A DNA stretch of 30,408 nucleotides, taken from Jimgerdemannia flammicorona (taxonomy: Eukaryota > Mucoromycota > Endogonomycetes > Endogonales > Endogonaceae). Below, one piece after another: positions 1 to 10,775 of the stretch (its first letter is position 1; each line of letters starts with the position of its first letter). The stretch is taken from NCBI GenBank assembly GCA_003990745.1, contig RBNI01000490.1, positions 1 through 30,408 of the forward strand. Reading direction: 5' to 3'. The position numbers and the translations under genes are program-made. The notes under the pieces are model-generated. The model searched no databases. It saw only the letters and a program-made list of their open reading frames with translations, and was not told where the DNA came from.

Positions 1-185
1 AATTTCGTCAAATGGAACGTTTTCCTTAATATCTCGGCAACACGTAATCCGATTATAATGTTCTTGGTATCATTAGAAAGGCCTTATTAAGGGCTTTCAA
101 ATGACACCAAGATCATCAAATTTAGATAATTATTCATCAAGTTATTGATATAAACATTTAATTGTCTAATTTGGAAATCAAAACA
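1..185. other. AT-rich left flank, no gene seen
   Basis: AT-rich sequence with base composition unlike the retrotransposons that follow. I see no coding frame of note and no LTR ends. It is probably the edge of another repeat or of host intergenic DNA, but nothing in it identifies it. Confidence 0.5.
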
Positions 186-305
186 ATGCCGATTCGAATC
201 CGATTCGAATCTGATTCGAATCCATCCGGATGGGATTCGAATCCCATCCGAGTTGATCCGGATGGGATTCGAATCCATCCGAATCCCATCCGGATTGACT
301 CGTTC
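186..305. repeat. Array of 10-bp palindromes
   Basis: The perfect palindrome GATTCGAATC occurs at 191, 202, 213, 234 and 266. It is interspersed with the palindrome CATCCGGATG (223-232) and near-copies such as CATCCGAATC. Start-to-start distances are 11, 11, 21 and 32 bp, close to multiples of one helical turn. Each unit has a central CpG, in contrast to the CpG-poor retrotransposons. The array ends directly at the broken gag of element A1. It happens to be open in the gag frame, giving a chimeric reading frame from 162 to 1757. Confidence 0.8.
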
Positions 306-2093
306 GGAGCACTACTTCTACCAGTCAGCCTCAGAGGACCTGCCAGAGACAAGTTCAATGCAGCCACCATTGCTGGTGCTGATGCAGTCAAACTTGCCAA
401 CATGAAGGACTTCCTCAGAACAATATATTATACTGAAGAGATCAAGCAAGCTCTCAAGGATCAACTCAATACTATCTGCCAGGGACTTAGTGAAGATCCC
501 AACTCATTTTATACTCAAATCTGCCACCAGATTGTTTTGGCTGGCTATGATGACTACCTCAAGAAACAAATTGTGGATTCAACCTTCCTCAAAGGAGTTC
601 ACTCTGAAATTGCCCTAGCAATCCAGTCTACCCCAGCTGCACTGACCCTTGATCAGAAAGTGGTCTTTGCACAGAGATATTGGACTGCCAGACACTCTGC
701 CGAACACTCAATGAAGAAAATAACTGGCATCAAGATGGAGCCATCAAAGCCAACTAGTATCTTACCTGCTACAGTTGTGAACAGACAACCAACCACACCT
801 ACCCCCAAGACAGCCAAAGCTGACCCAGTGGAGGAACTCGCCAAGCAGTTCACCGAGATGACTGCACACCTTGGTGATGTTGTTAGAGAAGTCCGAAGCA
901 CCAACAGGAGACCAGTGCAGAGATTTGCAGCTGCTATAGAAGAATGCAATAACATCACATGCTTCAGATGTGGAGAAGAAGACTACTATGCAAAGAATTG
1001 TATAACTGAAATAAGACGCAAAGCCCAACCAAGCAATGCTAGCAGAACCAGAGAACAAACCAATGCAGTAGTCATCGAGGAGATTGGTGATACTGATGAT
1101 GAAGAATACTATGAGGAGCTTGAATTCTACTCTGCTACCGAAGGTACCAGAACCTGGTCCAAGCCCTATGACAAGAAGAGCAACAGCAAGCCAGTTGGAA
1201 GACCAAAGAAGACCCCAGCTATCACTATTCAAAGTAAGACCCAACCCGAGGAGATTGATCAAGACATGGAGTTAGATGAAGCTGCCCACCAAATTATTGA
1301 AGGCACTACTCCAGTCTCAGGAGAAAGTGAAAGCAAGAAGGAACAGAAGCTGTACAAGACCAAGATCCACCAGTATGACATCTACAAGGACCTCAAGGAA
1401 CAGAAGGTCAATGCCACTTTTGGACAGCTAGCTAAAGTCCCTGCCTTCAGACAGCAGTTAAGAGTAGGACTTGCAACTACTGCTAAGAACCAAGAGTACA
1501 AGATTGTAGAAGCTCACAATGCACAGGAAGAATCCAAGAACTCAGGTGAAGAATCTGAAGACCAGTGCAAGACATCAGCCTATACCCCCTGCCAGATCGA
1601 AGACTGTATCTTTGATACTATCATTGATACTAGTGCTGGAGGATGCCTCATAAGCAAGAAGGCAATTGACTGCCTAGGTTGGGATATTGAAGAGTCCACC
1701 AAGATGGTCTATGTCACAGCAGATGGTATACGAGCTACCCCCCTTGGTAAAATCTGAGAAGTCCCCATCAAGATAGGAGGAGCTACTATCTCAGTAGACA
1801 TGATTGTTACAAGCACCACCAACTATGACATCATCATTGGCAACCAATGGCTTCACAAGGCCAGGGCCATCATTGACCTCAATGCCCAGAAGATGCAGAT
1901 CAACTACAGAGGAAGAAAGGTATGAGTCTCTATCAATGTCCACAAAGGAGTCCTACCAGACATAGAGGAAGGAGATGAAGAAGACACAGAGGTCTTCATG
2001 CACTCGGTGAACAAGAACAAGAGCAAGACACCCAAGCTCACAGATGAGCAGTGGTATAACAAGATCATCAATAGCTATGCCCCTCAAGGAAGA

Positions 2094-2150
2094 TGCCCCC
2101 ATGGTACTAAGATATACTGCTCCAAACACCAGAATGACTGCTGGTCCTGT
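2094..2150 (+). other. Cys/His cluster (possible zinc-binding) in A1 pol
   Basis: The segment reads C-x-H-x5-C-x2-H-x3-C-x2-C (RCPHGTKIYCSKHQNDCWSC) and follows a conserved Trp-Tyr pair (DEQWYNKI). It lies between protease and dUTPase, followed by a Lys/Glu-rich linker. Element B carries the same spacing at 11268-11324. Metal binding is inferred from the residues. I do not recognise a named domain. Confidence 0.6.
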
Positions 2151-2295
2151 ATCAGTGAAGTCAGGAAAATCCGCCAACAGAAACATGAGCAAGAAGCTGC
2201 CAAAGCAAAAAGGAAAGCCGAAGAAGATGACCAGCCCCCAGAGCTTCAAGCTGACAGTGATGATGAGGAGGAACAAGAATCAGATATCACCCTCA

Positions 2296-2718
2296 AGGTC
2301 AAGAAGTTTCACCCTGAAGCCAGGATCCCAGAATACAAGACTGAAGGAGCCATAGGAATGGACCTTGCCAGCATTCAAGATGCTACCCTCGAACTACAGA
2401 CCACCACCCTACTTGGCACTGAGATTGGAGTCAAGCTGCCAGAAAACCATGCCAGAATTATCAAGACTAGGAGCAGTCTGGTCAAAAGTGAAATCTCAGT
2501 TGAAGGAGGAGTAATTGACCCTGATTACACTGGCGAGATCTTTCTCATAGTCAGAAATCACAACCATACCACCCACTTTGAAGTCAAGAAGTATGACAGG
2601 ATTGGCCAAATGCTGATTCACAAAATCAAGAAGCCCAAGATCATTGAAGCCATTGAACTCATCAAGACCAAGAGAGGAGAACAAGGTTTTGGATCTACTG
2701 GAAGAGGAGTCTATGCCA
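2296..2718 (+). other. dUTPase domain in A1 pol, all five motifs intact
   Basis: The five motifs of trimeric dUTPases appear in order. Motif 1 is AIGMDLAS (2349-2372), motif 2 RSSL (2469-2480), motif 3 GGVIDPDYTGEI (2505-2540) with the catalytic Asp and stacking Tyr, motif 4 YDRIGQMLI (2592-2618), and motif 5 RGEQGFGSTGRG (2673-2708). The family hydrolyses dUTP to dUMP and pyrophosphate, which limits uracil entry into DNA. In a retroelement the likely target is newly made cDNA (inference). The domain sits between the Cys/His cluster and RT with no stop inside, unlike most of this gag-pol. Confidence 0.92.
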
Positions 2719-5466
2719 CCACCAAGATTACCAAACTTGAGCACAAGAAAGACAAGGACCAGAACAAGCACACATATACCATTGGAGAAAACTTTCCCCT
2801 GGAGGAACAACTTCTCAAGATCCTGTACCAGAATGAAGGAGTACTTGCTACAGACTTTAGGGATATCTACAATCAAGAACCCAAGTACTACCATGAAGTT
2901 GATACCAGTGATACCAAGCCTATCTACCAGAAAGCCAGACCCATACCACCTGCCTACAGAGAGTGGCTGCAAGCTGAACTCAAGGAAATGGAAGAAGCTG
3001 GAATTATCAAGCAAGCTATCAGCCCCTGGGCTTCACCCATTGTCCTAGCTCCGAAGAAAGAAAGCAAGCCTGGAGAGTTTGCACCAAGACTCTGCATTGA
3101 CTACAGGAAGCTCAATACCATCACCAAGAAGGATAGACAGCCCTTGCCAAATATTTAAGAAATCCTTACCACCCTTGGAAGCGAAGCCAAATACTACACC
3201 ACCTTGGATCTGTTCTCAGGCTTCCATCAGATTGGTCTCACTCAAGATGCCAATGAGAAATCAGCCTTCATCACACCTGACACCACCTATATCTACCTGC
3301 GAATGCCATTTGGAATATGCAATGCCCCAGCAAGTTTCCAGCGAATGATGAATAGAGTCTTTAGCAATGAGATTGAAAAATGGCTCTTTGTCTATGTTGA
3401 TGATGTGATCATCTTCAGCAACACTGTACAGGAACATATCAATCACATACAGCTAGCCCTCAAGAGGCTCAAGGAGCATGGCCTCTATATCAAGCCCAAG
3501 AAATGCAAGTTTGTAGCTCAAGAAATTGCCTACCTAGGACACCTCATCAACCAGACCAGAATCCACACAGACCCCATGAAGATTGAGGCTGTTGCAGCCT
3601 ACCCAAGACCCAGAACAACCACAGAAGTCCATGCCTTCCTTGGACTGGCCAGCTACTACAGAAGATTTATCAAAGGATACTCCAATATTGCAGCACCTAT
3701 CTACGAGCTACTGAAGAAGGAGACCAAATTCGAATAGACTAAGGAGCACCAAGAAACCTTCAATGAACTCAAGACTAGGTTGACCCAAGCACCCATCCTC
3801 AGAAGACCAGACTGGAACCTAGAATTCATCCTGCAGACAGATGCAAGTGCTATAGGACTTGGAGCAGTCCTAGCTCAGAAGAAAGATGGACATGAATATA
3901 TCATCTCCTATGCAAGCTGAGGCACTCACAGAGCAGAGTAGAACTATGAGTCATGCAAGCTTAAATGCTTAGCAGTAGTCTGGGCAGTAGACAAGTTCCA
4001 CTACTACCTAGCTGGAAAATACTTCACCATTCAAACAGACCATTCTGCTCTTGCCTGGCTATTTCACACTCTGAACCCCAAAGGAATATATATCAGATGG
4101 ATTTACAGGCTGCAAGAGTATGACTGTACTGTCAAGCACCACTCAGGAAAGACCAACACCAATGTTGATGCACTCTTAAGGACACCCTGAAACACCCCCA
4201 TCAAGACCATTCAACATGAACAAGGAGCTATACTATGGATTAATCAGCTACCTTAGGTAGCAGAAGATGCCCAACTACCTTGAACCCTGGACAATCACCA
4301 TCATCAACTAGACTTGGAAACAGTTTGAATTAGACAACACTATACTCAGAAAAGGAGGAAAACTAGTAATACCTGAATACAAGAAGTATCAAGTAATGAA
4401 GGAAGTACACAAGCAAGGACACTTAGGAGGAACCAACATATATGACAAGGTAAGAAGAACCATGTGGTGGCCCAAAATGGAAGAAGACCTACGCCAATTT
4501 GTCAAAAGGTGTGACAAGTGTCAGAAACAGAAACAAGATCAGCAAGACCAGGCACCCAGGTCATCAAGAATTGAGCCTATCCCCTTCCACTACATCACAA
4601 TGGATATCATTGGACTACTACCAGTAACACTATCAGGAAACCGCTATATTATAGTTATTGTAGACCTCTTTACTAAATGGATAGAGGCAGAAGCATTACA
4701 AGAAGCCAATGCCCTCTCTATAGCTGACTTCCTGCACCGAGAAATCATCTGCCGCTACAAGACACCAAAGCAAATCACAACAGACTGCAGAACGGAATTT
4801 GTCAATAGATTCCATGAGATAATGTATCAGAAATATAAGATTCAGCACATCAAGACTACTGCATACCACCCTCAAGGAAATGGACAGACAGAAAGAATCA
4901 ACAAGACCCTCAAGAACATCCTAGTGAAGATCTCAGAGATATATGAGAATTGGGATAACTATCTCTCAACCACTCTCTCTGTCCTATGAGACATATGGTC
5001 ACAGAGCATACATTTTACCCCAAGAGAGCTGCTCTTCAGAGAAGCAGATTCTGATGGAACCTCAGCCACAAATCTAGACCTAACTTAGAGATGGGTTGAT
5101 GCAGAAATCTGGAGACTACACCAAATCAGGAAGAAGGCTGAAGATTACATCACCAAGTCACAAGCACTGATAAGGAAGAATGCAGAAAAGAATCACAAGG
5201 CCCTAGAACCCATCCAAATCAGAGAAAAGGTTCTACTATATCAAAATATGGTAGAAGCCTCATGGTCATGAAAACTGGAGCCCAAATGGGAAAGACCCTT
5301 CTACATGCAAGATATCAAGAAAACTACCTTCTGGCTTAGAAAAATCTCAGGGACCATACTGCCTACTATGGTATACAGGAACAGACTCAGAAGTACTACA
5401 AATCTATACAAGAGAAGTAAAACATGATGACTACCCATGAGGTTCTAGTCTGCAAATCATAACAGC

Positions 5467-5883
5467 ATGTCTCGTGACCAGCAGGCTATCTGTCTGGATC
5501 ATTCTCTAAGGGATATGGCACTGGCAACTACTCATCCGTGAGACTTTCGCAGTCAGAGGAGTTCAAACCATCAACTGATTGGTCAAGATCAGAATCAGGC
5601 CCTTGCTCTATATGAAGGGAGTGACTCTTCACCATTATGCCAAAATACAAAGGGAAGACACCAGCCTATAAACACCACTTTTCAACCCCTTGTCAGAGGT
5701 TATGGGATCAGCAAATTTTTCAGGACTAGACCAATGAATAAGGACACTCAGGAAGATCCTTATTCAGGAGGAAGATGTAATGGTGACCCCAGAATGATGA
5801 TATCAGCACAGGAGACAGCCTTTCCTTGCAAGCCACCAGATTGGAGCATGAGAAGATCATATGGCATATGAGATGAGCAATGA
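5467..5883 (+). pseudogene. Small frame just after pol in A1, unknown product
   Basis: An ATG lies 4 nt after the pol stop (TAA-CAGC-ATG). The frame reads about 138 codons rich in Gln, Ser and Asp, with TGA codons at 5539 and 5869, before the double TGA at 5881-5886. Copy A2 keeps the same frame over the same length with no net indel. One A2 stop (TGA) corresponds to CAA in A1, which points to an ancestral CGA decayed on opposite strands. I recognise no domain. It may be a small post-pol ORF, or simply 3' leader sequence that happens to be open. Confidence 0.35.
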
Positions 5884-5893
5884 TGACCAACTG

Positions 5894-5938
5894 TGAGTCA
5901 TTGTGACTACAGCACAAGTATCCTGAAGAATATAAAAG
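5894..5938 (+). promoter_or_regulatory. Putative internal promoter of the A1 third ORF
   Basis: TATAAAAG at 5931-5938 lies 87 bp upstream of the ATG at 6018. TGAGTCA, the consensus bound by Gcn4/AP-1 bZIP factors, lies at 5894-5900. Both sites are present at the same spacing in A2. Promoter activity is inferred. Confidence 0.45.
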
Positions 5939-6017
5939 AAGGATCAAGGAACTGCAGTAGCAGCAACCAATAAGAACCACCAATCCCAAAATAGCTCAAA
6001 GACTTACCACAAATGAA

Positions 6018-6872
6018 ATGCCTGCTGCCCACCAAACCTCAAGGTCAAGGAACCACCAAGGTACCTCAGTTGAAGAAAGGATGTTTCAAGACATTAGAAG
6101 AGCCATGAGGACCTGCTCAAGAAGGACTCCTAGTGTCTACCTGGGCACTGTAGACCCTTATTACTTCATTCTCTACCACTGTGAAATCGAAACAAGGATC
6201 ACCATTACTACCAAATGCCTCCAAATGTGGCAGGAGTACGAAATAGGAAACCTCCTCTGCCGGGAGTTCCCACAGGCCAGCACCCAAGAGCTACAAGACG
6301 CTACTCCTATAGATATACACAAAATGAGGACAGCTAAGAAGATCTACCAGATCTTCAGGCATGCACCATGGTTGATCCCCAACTTAGAGTATGTTAGAGT
6401 CTCAGATTTCAGAGACCTGTCATCCTGCCATATCAATGCACTAGAAGCCAGGGTGGCTACAGAAGCCCAGTCTACTATCACCCTCAACAGCGAAGAAGTA
6501 GAAGACTTCTGGCACCCTATCCTCCAGGACAACCCAGATCAATTCCTGCAAGGATTGATCTCAGTATTCCAAGGCCCAAGCATCCGGGTTAGATCTCCCC
6601 AAGACCCCACATTTGTCCCCTATTTTGTGGAAGAGAATCTCATAGACTAGAGAGCTCCAGACCTTGTTCCCGATTTTCTCGCCACAGCCAAACGTGATGA
6701 CATCATCAGTGATAATGTCATCCCTTGCAACTTCGACATACACGAGACATGCGACATACCCAAAGTACGCAAAACACGCAACCTGTATGACGAATTCGCA
6801 GATCTCATCTCCTTTAGTGATGATGATGATGATGATGATGAAGCCCCCATGGTCCTGAACTTTCTGCTCTAA
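6018..6872 (+). pseudogene. Third ORF of element A1 (one stop codon)
   Basis: A 285-codon frame starting MPAAHQ and ending LNFLL, homologous over its whole length to the intact A2 ORF at 22563-23417 and to the B ORF at 15539-16368. A single TAG at 6648-6650 interrupts it; A2 has TGG there, so this is a Trp codon lost by a G>A change. Conserved blocks shared with B include YQI(F/M)RH, IPNL(E/N)Y, DNPDQ(F/W)LQGL and FADLI(S/D)FS. The C-terminus is acidic, encoded by seven GAT codons. No signal peptide, membrane segment or known domain is visible. It occupies the position of env in retroviruses but does not look like an envelope protein. Confidence 0.75.
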
Positions 6873-6884
6873 GTTCTTTGTTAT

Positions 6885-6989
6885 ACTAGATAATGCCAGC
6901 ACCAGTATTCTCATGTAACACTGGATAATGCCAGCACCAGTATTCTTATGTAATACTGGATAATACCAGTACCAGTATTCTGAGGTGAT
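6885..6989 (+). repeat. Three 35-bp tandem repeats in LTR A
   Basis: Units start at 6885, 6920 and 6955. Each contains an ATAATGCCAGCACCAGTATTC-like core, with AATACTGG and CCAGTATT able to pair across units. The A2 3' LTR fragment has only two units (23430-23499), accounting for the 35-bp length difference over that stretch. They lie in U3 upstream of the TATA box and may carry transcription factor sites. Confidence 0.8.
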
Positions 6990-7115
6990 GTGAAATTGTT
7001 CCAGCACTGACATTTTGATGTGATACCAAATAATGCCAGCCCTGGAACTTGGTAGTTTTAGTTATTAGAATTTATATTTAGCTTTATATCTTAGCAACCA
7101 TTGAATTATATTTTG

Positions 7116-7148
7116 TATAAATACCCCTCTTATTTCCTCTGAAATAAA
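7116..7148 (+). promoter_or_regulatory. LTR A core promoter and poly(A) signal
   Basis: TATAAATACCC at 7116-7126 is followed by AATAAA at 7143-7148, a start-to-start distance of 27 bp. The same arrangement occurs in LTR B and, slightly shortened, in LTR C. Confidence 0.65.
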
Positions 7149-7354
7149 GTCAGTTCCTCTCAGTGCAATATACACACTTCCTTACAAGCAATCTAAGAGA
7201 TAACAAGACAGTTAAAGATAAGAAGTTTGAGGACTATAAGACCTTGGGAAGGCACTCCAATAAGAACTTGCTTATAACAACTTGAGTTAGTCTAAGAGAT
7301 ATACCTTGAAGAGAATCTGGTATATTTGAAGGACTCAGTGACCACTATGTGACA

Positions 7355-7373
7355 ACTTGGTGCCCATTGGCTG
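7355..7373 (+). other. Primer-binding site of element A2
   Basis: Directly after the LTR, a 3-nt spacer ACT is followed by TGGTGCCCATTGG. TGG complements the CCA end of a tRNA, as expected for minus-strand priming. I cannot assign the tRNA. The 100 bp that follow are untranslated leader. Confidence 0.6.
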
Positions 7374-7474
7374 GTGATTCAAGACAAATCCCTCACTTTC
7401 AAGCTGAAAAATGAACAACCCCCACAACAACTACCCTGACTATAAGAGTCACCCCTGTAAGAATTCAAGACAAG

Positions 7475-7967
7475 ATGGAAATGCATCCCCCTACATTCTA
7501 TGGATATACTACTGAAGAGTCAATCCTGACCTTCATTGAAGACTTTGAACAATTCGCCACCATACAAGCCCTTGGTGTGGATGCTCAATTGGCCCTTCTA
7601 CCAGTCAGCCTCAGAGGACCTGCCAGAGACAAGTTCAATGCAGCCACCATTACTGGTGCTAATGCAGTCAAACTTGTCAACATGAAGGACTTTCTCAGAA
7701 CAACATATTATACCAAAGAGATCAAGCAAGCTCTCAAGGATCAACTCAATACTATCTGCTAGGGACTTAGTGAAGATCCCAACTTATTCTATACCCGAAT
7801 CTGCCACTAGATTGTTTTGGCTGGCTATGATAACTGCCTCAAGGAACAAATAGCAGATTCAACCTTCCTTAAAGGAGTTCACTCTGAAATTGCTCTAGCA
7901 ATCTAGTCTACCCCAGCTGCACTGACCCTTGATCAGAAAGTGGTCTTTGCACAGAGATATTAGACTG
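7475..7967 (+). pseudogene. 5' part of gag of element A2
   Basis: Starts with ATG at 7475 (MEMHPPTFYGY), the only preserved gag N-terminus of family A, and shows a capsid-like helical region with LLPVSLRGPARDKF shared with A1. Stops TAG at 7760, 7808, 7904 and 7961 correspond to CAG, CAG, CAG and TGG in A1, each a CpA>TpA change on one strand. The gene is cut at 7967 by element B and resumes at 17238. Confidence 0.85.
7963..7967. repeat. Target-site duplication of element B, left copy
   Basis: GACTG directly before the left LTR of B. The same five bases follow the right LTR at 17238-17242. Five bp is the usual duplication length for Ty3/gypsy integrases. Confidence 0.92.
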
Positions 7968-8796
7968 TGTAATAGAATGAGTGAACAGATGAGACGTGAC
8001 AAATGATCACGTGACCTGGCGATGACGTCATCATACGATCAAGCACAGCATATGAATAACGAGTGACAAACGATGTAAATGAACAATGTGGAAAATGATA
8101 TTTAGCTTACCCCTGACAACCGGCGCCACAGCAACAGTTGCCACAGCTGCTGATCATTGCCTAGTAATTGAGGTCCTGATCACAAAGATATTCTTTACCA
8201 AAAACCACCTGACAAAGGTTGCGATCACAAACCTCATTATAGTTACCAAATTAGTCACTCATACTTAGTCAGAAATCATAGACCAACTTGTATAAATACC
8301 CCCCAGTTTCCATCCGAAATAAAGCAGTTTTAGTTCAGTCCTTAATACAAGAATTAAGTCCCCCCCACACACACACATTCCCCTGAGTCTTAGTAATGAC
8401 ATCTAAGTGACTTTAGTATTTCTGACTAAACTTCCGAAGCCTAGCTAACTTCTGCCAGAACTGAGACTGGTATATAAATCCCCAAAGACTTAAGTAAACC
8501 CATTGAACCTGAATTCTAAGGCAAATTCAGTCTGTGTACAGCAAAGAACAAGACCCTCGAAATAGGGCATGAGAGAAAGACCTTTGAAAGATAAGGCACA
8601 TAAGAAAGACCTTTGAAAGATAAGGCACATAAGAAAGACCTTTGAAAGATAAGGCACTGTCGCTACAACTACTTAAAGCGAGCGCTTCCTCAACTGAAGA
8701 CTTCTTAGTACACATCATGTACTAAGTCCCTAAGTAATAGTCCACTTCCCTAATTATCCAAAGGATAAGAGAGGGATAGAAGTGAGAGTTATTACA
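7968..8796 (+). repeat. 5' LTR of element B (829 bp)
   Basis: Begins TGTAATAG and ends TTATTACA. The promoter TATAAATA is at 8291-8298 and AATAAA at 8318-8323. Upstream are a CACGTG box (8008-8013) and a TGACGTCA palindrome (8023-8030), the binding sequences of bHLH and CREB/ATF-type factors. Both are mutated at their CpG in the 3' LTR. Confidence 0.92.
8574..8657 (+). repeat. 29-bp tandem repeats in 5' LTR of B, three units
   Basis: Units start at 8574, 8603 and 8632 with core AGAAAGACCTTTGAAAGATA. They lie downstream of the TATA box, so they are transcribed as R/U5. The 3' LTR has four units. Confidence 0.9.
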
Positions 8797-8799
8797 ACT

Positions 8800-8817
8800 T
8801 GGTAGCAGCAGATTACC
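8800..8817 (+). other. Primer-binding site of element B
   Basis: After the LTR and the spacer ACT comes TGGTAGCAGCAG. TGGTA would pair with a tRNA ending in U-A-CCA, the pattern of initiator tRNA-Met (A1:U72, A73). That identity is an inference. Element C has nearly the same site. Confidence 0.6.
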
Positions 8818-9686
8818 AGCCAAGAAGGCACCAAAGAACACACTCCTGAAGTTGGAATAAGACCAACCTTGGACAGGAGTAATCCCCAGAACCAACTGTG
8901 GATCTTCAAACCAGAGCCAGAGAAGCCCTTGCCATTAGGACCAAGTGGTACCAGGAAACCACAGACCCAAGGACCCACCAGCTTGTAATTGACCAGGCTT
9001 ACAAGGATCTATACTAGGCCTTTAGGACATACCACCCAGGACTTAGGAATATTGTCAGCCACTGTAAGTTCTACGAACTCCTCTGAGGACACATTGGAAC
9101 CACTAGGACCCCAGAATCTACTACTGTAGCCACACAGGATTTTTTAGATTATATCTCACCCCCTGCTGCAAGAGAAGCAGCTGCCGAGTGGATTGCCTCT
9201 GACAGATATCATCATACCCCAACCAAGACCTCCCTCTACTATAGGCTAGTTGTATACTACACCTCCACCATAATCAGGTATGAGAACGAGCAAGCAGGCC
9301 ATCCATCCTCTACTGCTGAACAAGGAGCAGGTCCATCTACTCAGCCAGAGACAGATATCCTCTTTGAAGGACCTAGTCAGTATGAGGATGCACTATCTCA
9401 TCAGGGAAGGGAGTCAGATGAAGACTCTACAGGTTACCAGTCTGATGATAGTCAACAAGGAATAGTAGGCCTAGGAATCTACCAAGGAACCACAGGTCAA
9501 GAAGATCAAACCCCAGAACCAACCCAGCCACCTACACAGAGGTTTGGTTTACCCTCTCTCACAGGACTCTTTGACTTAATATCCAGGAATCAAGTAACCC
9601 CAAGTCATACAGCACCACAACCCCACTAAGCAGAACAATCTTCAGGAGAATCTACCCCAACAGGCCCACCACCAATAGTCAACACA
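8818..9686 (+). other. Leader of B with coding-like extension of gag frame
   Basis: The gag frame stays largely open upstream of its first ATG (9687). It reads protein-like sequence from about 8883, with stops only at 9015 (TAG), 9084 (TGA) and 9627 (TAA), all explicable as C>T changes. There is a Gln/Ser/Glu/Pro-rich stretch from about 9300 to 9680. No in-frame ATG is seen here. The true start may have been an ATG lost by mutation, or 9687 may be the real start. Confidence 0.45.
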
Positions 9687-10775
9687 ATGGTAGATGCCAA
9701 CATTACAGCACTGACCACCCAGCTAGCAGTACTAGCAGAAATAGTAGAACAAATTGCTGAGCAGAACAAACCAACCAAGACCTTACGAATCCCAACATTC
9801 AGTGGAAAGAACAGCAATATCGAAAACTTCATCAATGCAGTTGATACAGGCTACCGAGCAAACCAATGGAATGACAACTGAGTACCTATAGGAATGCTCA
9901 CAAACAACCAGAACAGCACCCTTCAACAGCTGTTTGCTACATCAGCAGCACAAGTGGAAACAGTAGCCACATTCTTCACTGGAACAGCAGCCGAATTCTG
10001 GCAAACCTTGGAACAACACCCAGTAACCTGGGAAGCCCGCCCTCAAGTCAATGGACAAGTATCTGGCAATAATAGACCAGGTTGGGATGACTATGAAGTA
10101 GGCCCAGGACTCAAGGCCTTGCTATTGACCAAATTCCGAAATGCAGCCTATATACAAGAAACATGGAACAAACTGTCCCAGATGAGGTTTCACAAGAATG
10201 GCGAAGAAGATCTAGAGACCTTTGCCACCAGAATGGATGCCTATCTCAAAACTGTTGGACTTACTTACTAGGAGAACAATTTGGCCATCAATGGTACCAG
10301 AGCCAACCATCTCTTTGCAGCCCTACCAGACTGGCTCACCCAGAAGATCAAGGAACAAGGTCTTCCCCAAGGATGCCCCCACTACTCATGGTGCTTTGCT
10401 CAAGTACAAAGAAGAGCCTGCGAAATCCTTGCTGCACAAGCTCCACGAAATCAAGAACACAAGAAGGATAACCAAGATAGAAGAAATCCTACCAGGAGAA
10501 ATGACCAAAAGAATGACCAAAGATCTGATCAAAGATATGATCAAAGATATGATCAAAGGAACCAGCGAAACCCCAGAGGACCCAGACCTCCCACTGAGGA
10601 TGAAAAGAGACAGCTCCGTGAAAAGAGATTGTGCTTCATCTGTAAGAAGGCAGGATATATCTCAGTTAAATGTCCTGAGAAGAGAAACAGATCAGGCAAA
10701 CCCAGTAACCAGAACATTACTGTCATCAGAGAAGGTCCAGGAAAGAAGAACCCCGAGAATGTCATCAAAGTACAG

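Larger units (their letters stand above)
306..5462 (+). pseudogene. gag-pol polyprotein of element A1 (degraded)
   Basis: Gag runs from about 306. The zinc knuckle at 960-1001 is CX2CX4HX4C with the His read as Tyr. Protease has D-T-S-A at 1626-1637 and a YDIIIG-type motif near 1830. A Cys/His cluster (2094-2150) and a dUTPase (2296-2718) follow. RT then shows LCIDYRKLN near 3095 and YVDD at 3393-3404. RNase H spans about 3770-4190. Integrase has its HHCC region near 4400-4530 and the D, D and E catalytic residues between about 4600 and 4895. The reading frame moves by +1 between RNase H and integrase (4174-4290), a break also present in A2. Stops (1755 TGA, 3156 TAA, 3735 TAG and others) are C>T or G>A changes; A2 has CAA and TGG at 3156 and 3735. 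A private 1-bp loss lies near 5390. The pol stop is TAA at 5460-5462, shared with A2. Confidence 0.9.
306..7354 (+). mobile_element. Element A1: 5'-truncated Ty3/gypsy retrotransposon
   Basis: This is the first copy of family A. Its 5' LTR, primer-binding site and gag start are missing. Homology with copy A2 begins at 315 (A2 position 7595), immediately after the palindrome array. Order along the copy: gag with zinc knuckle, aspartic protease, Cys/His cluster, dUTPase, reverse transcriptase, RNase H, integrase, a small frame, a third ORF, then the LTR at 6879-7354. The domain order RT-RH-IN places it in Ty3/gypsy. No chromodomain is seen after integrase. The copy is dead: many in-frame stops and at least one private 1-bp loss. 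Confidence 0.9.
6879..7354 (+). repeat. LTR shared by elements A1 and A2
   Basis: A single 476-bp LTR serves as the 3' LTR of A1 and the 5' LTR of A2. It begins TGTTATA (TGTTACA in the A2 3' fragment) and ends TGTGACA, so the ends are near-perfect inverted repeats (TGTYACA). The right end is confirmed by the primer-binding site that follows. The left end is set by the terminal repeat and by the matching fragment at 23424; no clear polypurine tract precedes it, so it is less certain. Confidence 0.75.

Noticed and set aside
653..1262. Long minus-strand open frames opposite gag of A1 and A2
   Set aside because: They mirror the gag coding strand, occur in both copies for that reason, and show no protein features.
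6817..6842. GAT repeat as a microsatellite unrelated to coding
   Set aside because: It is in frame within the third ORF, encodes its acidic tail, and A2 has the related AAT/GAT version at equal length.
6018..6872. Third ORF as a retroviral-type envelope gene
   Set aside because: No signal peptide, membrane helix, cleavage site or cysteine pattern; the protein looks soluble with an acidic tail.
8086..8268. 60-codon frame within the 5' LTR of B
   Set aside because: It lies in U3, is not matched by a clean frame in the 3' LTR, and has no recognisable feature.
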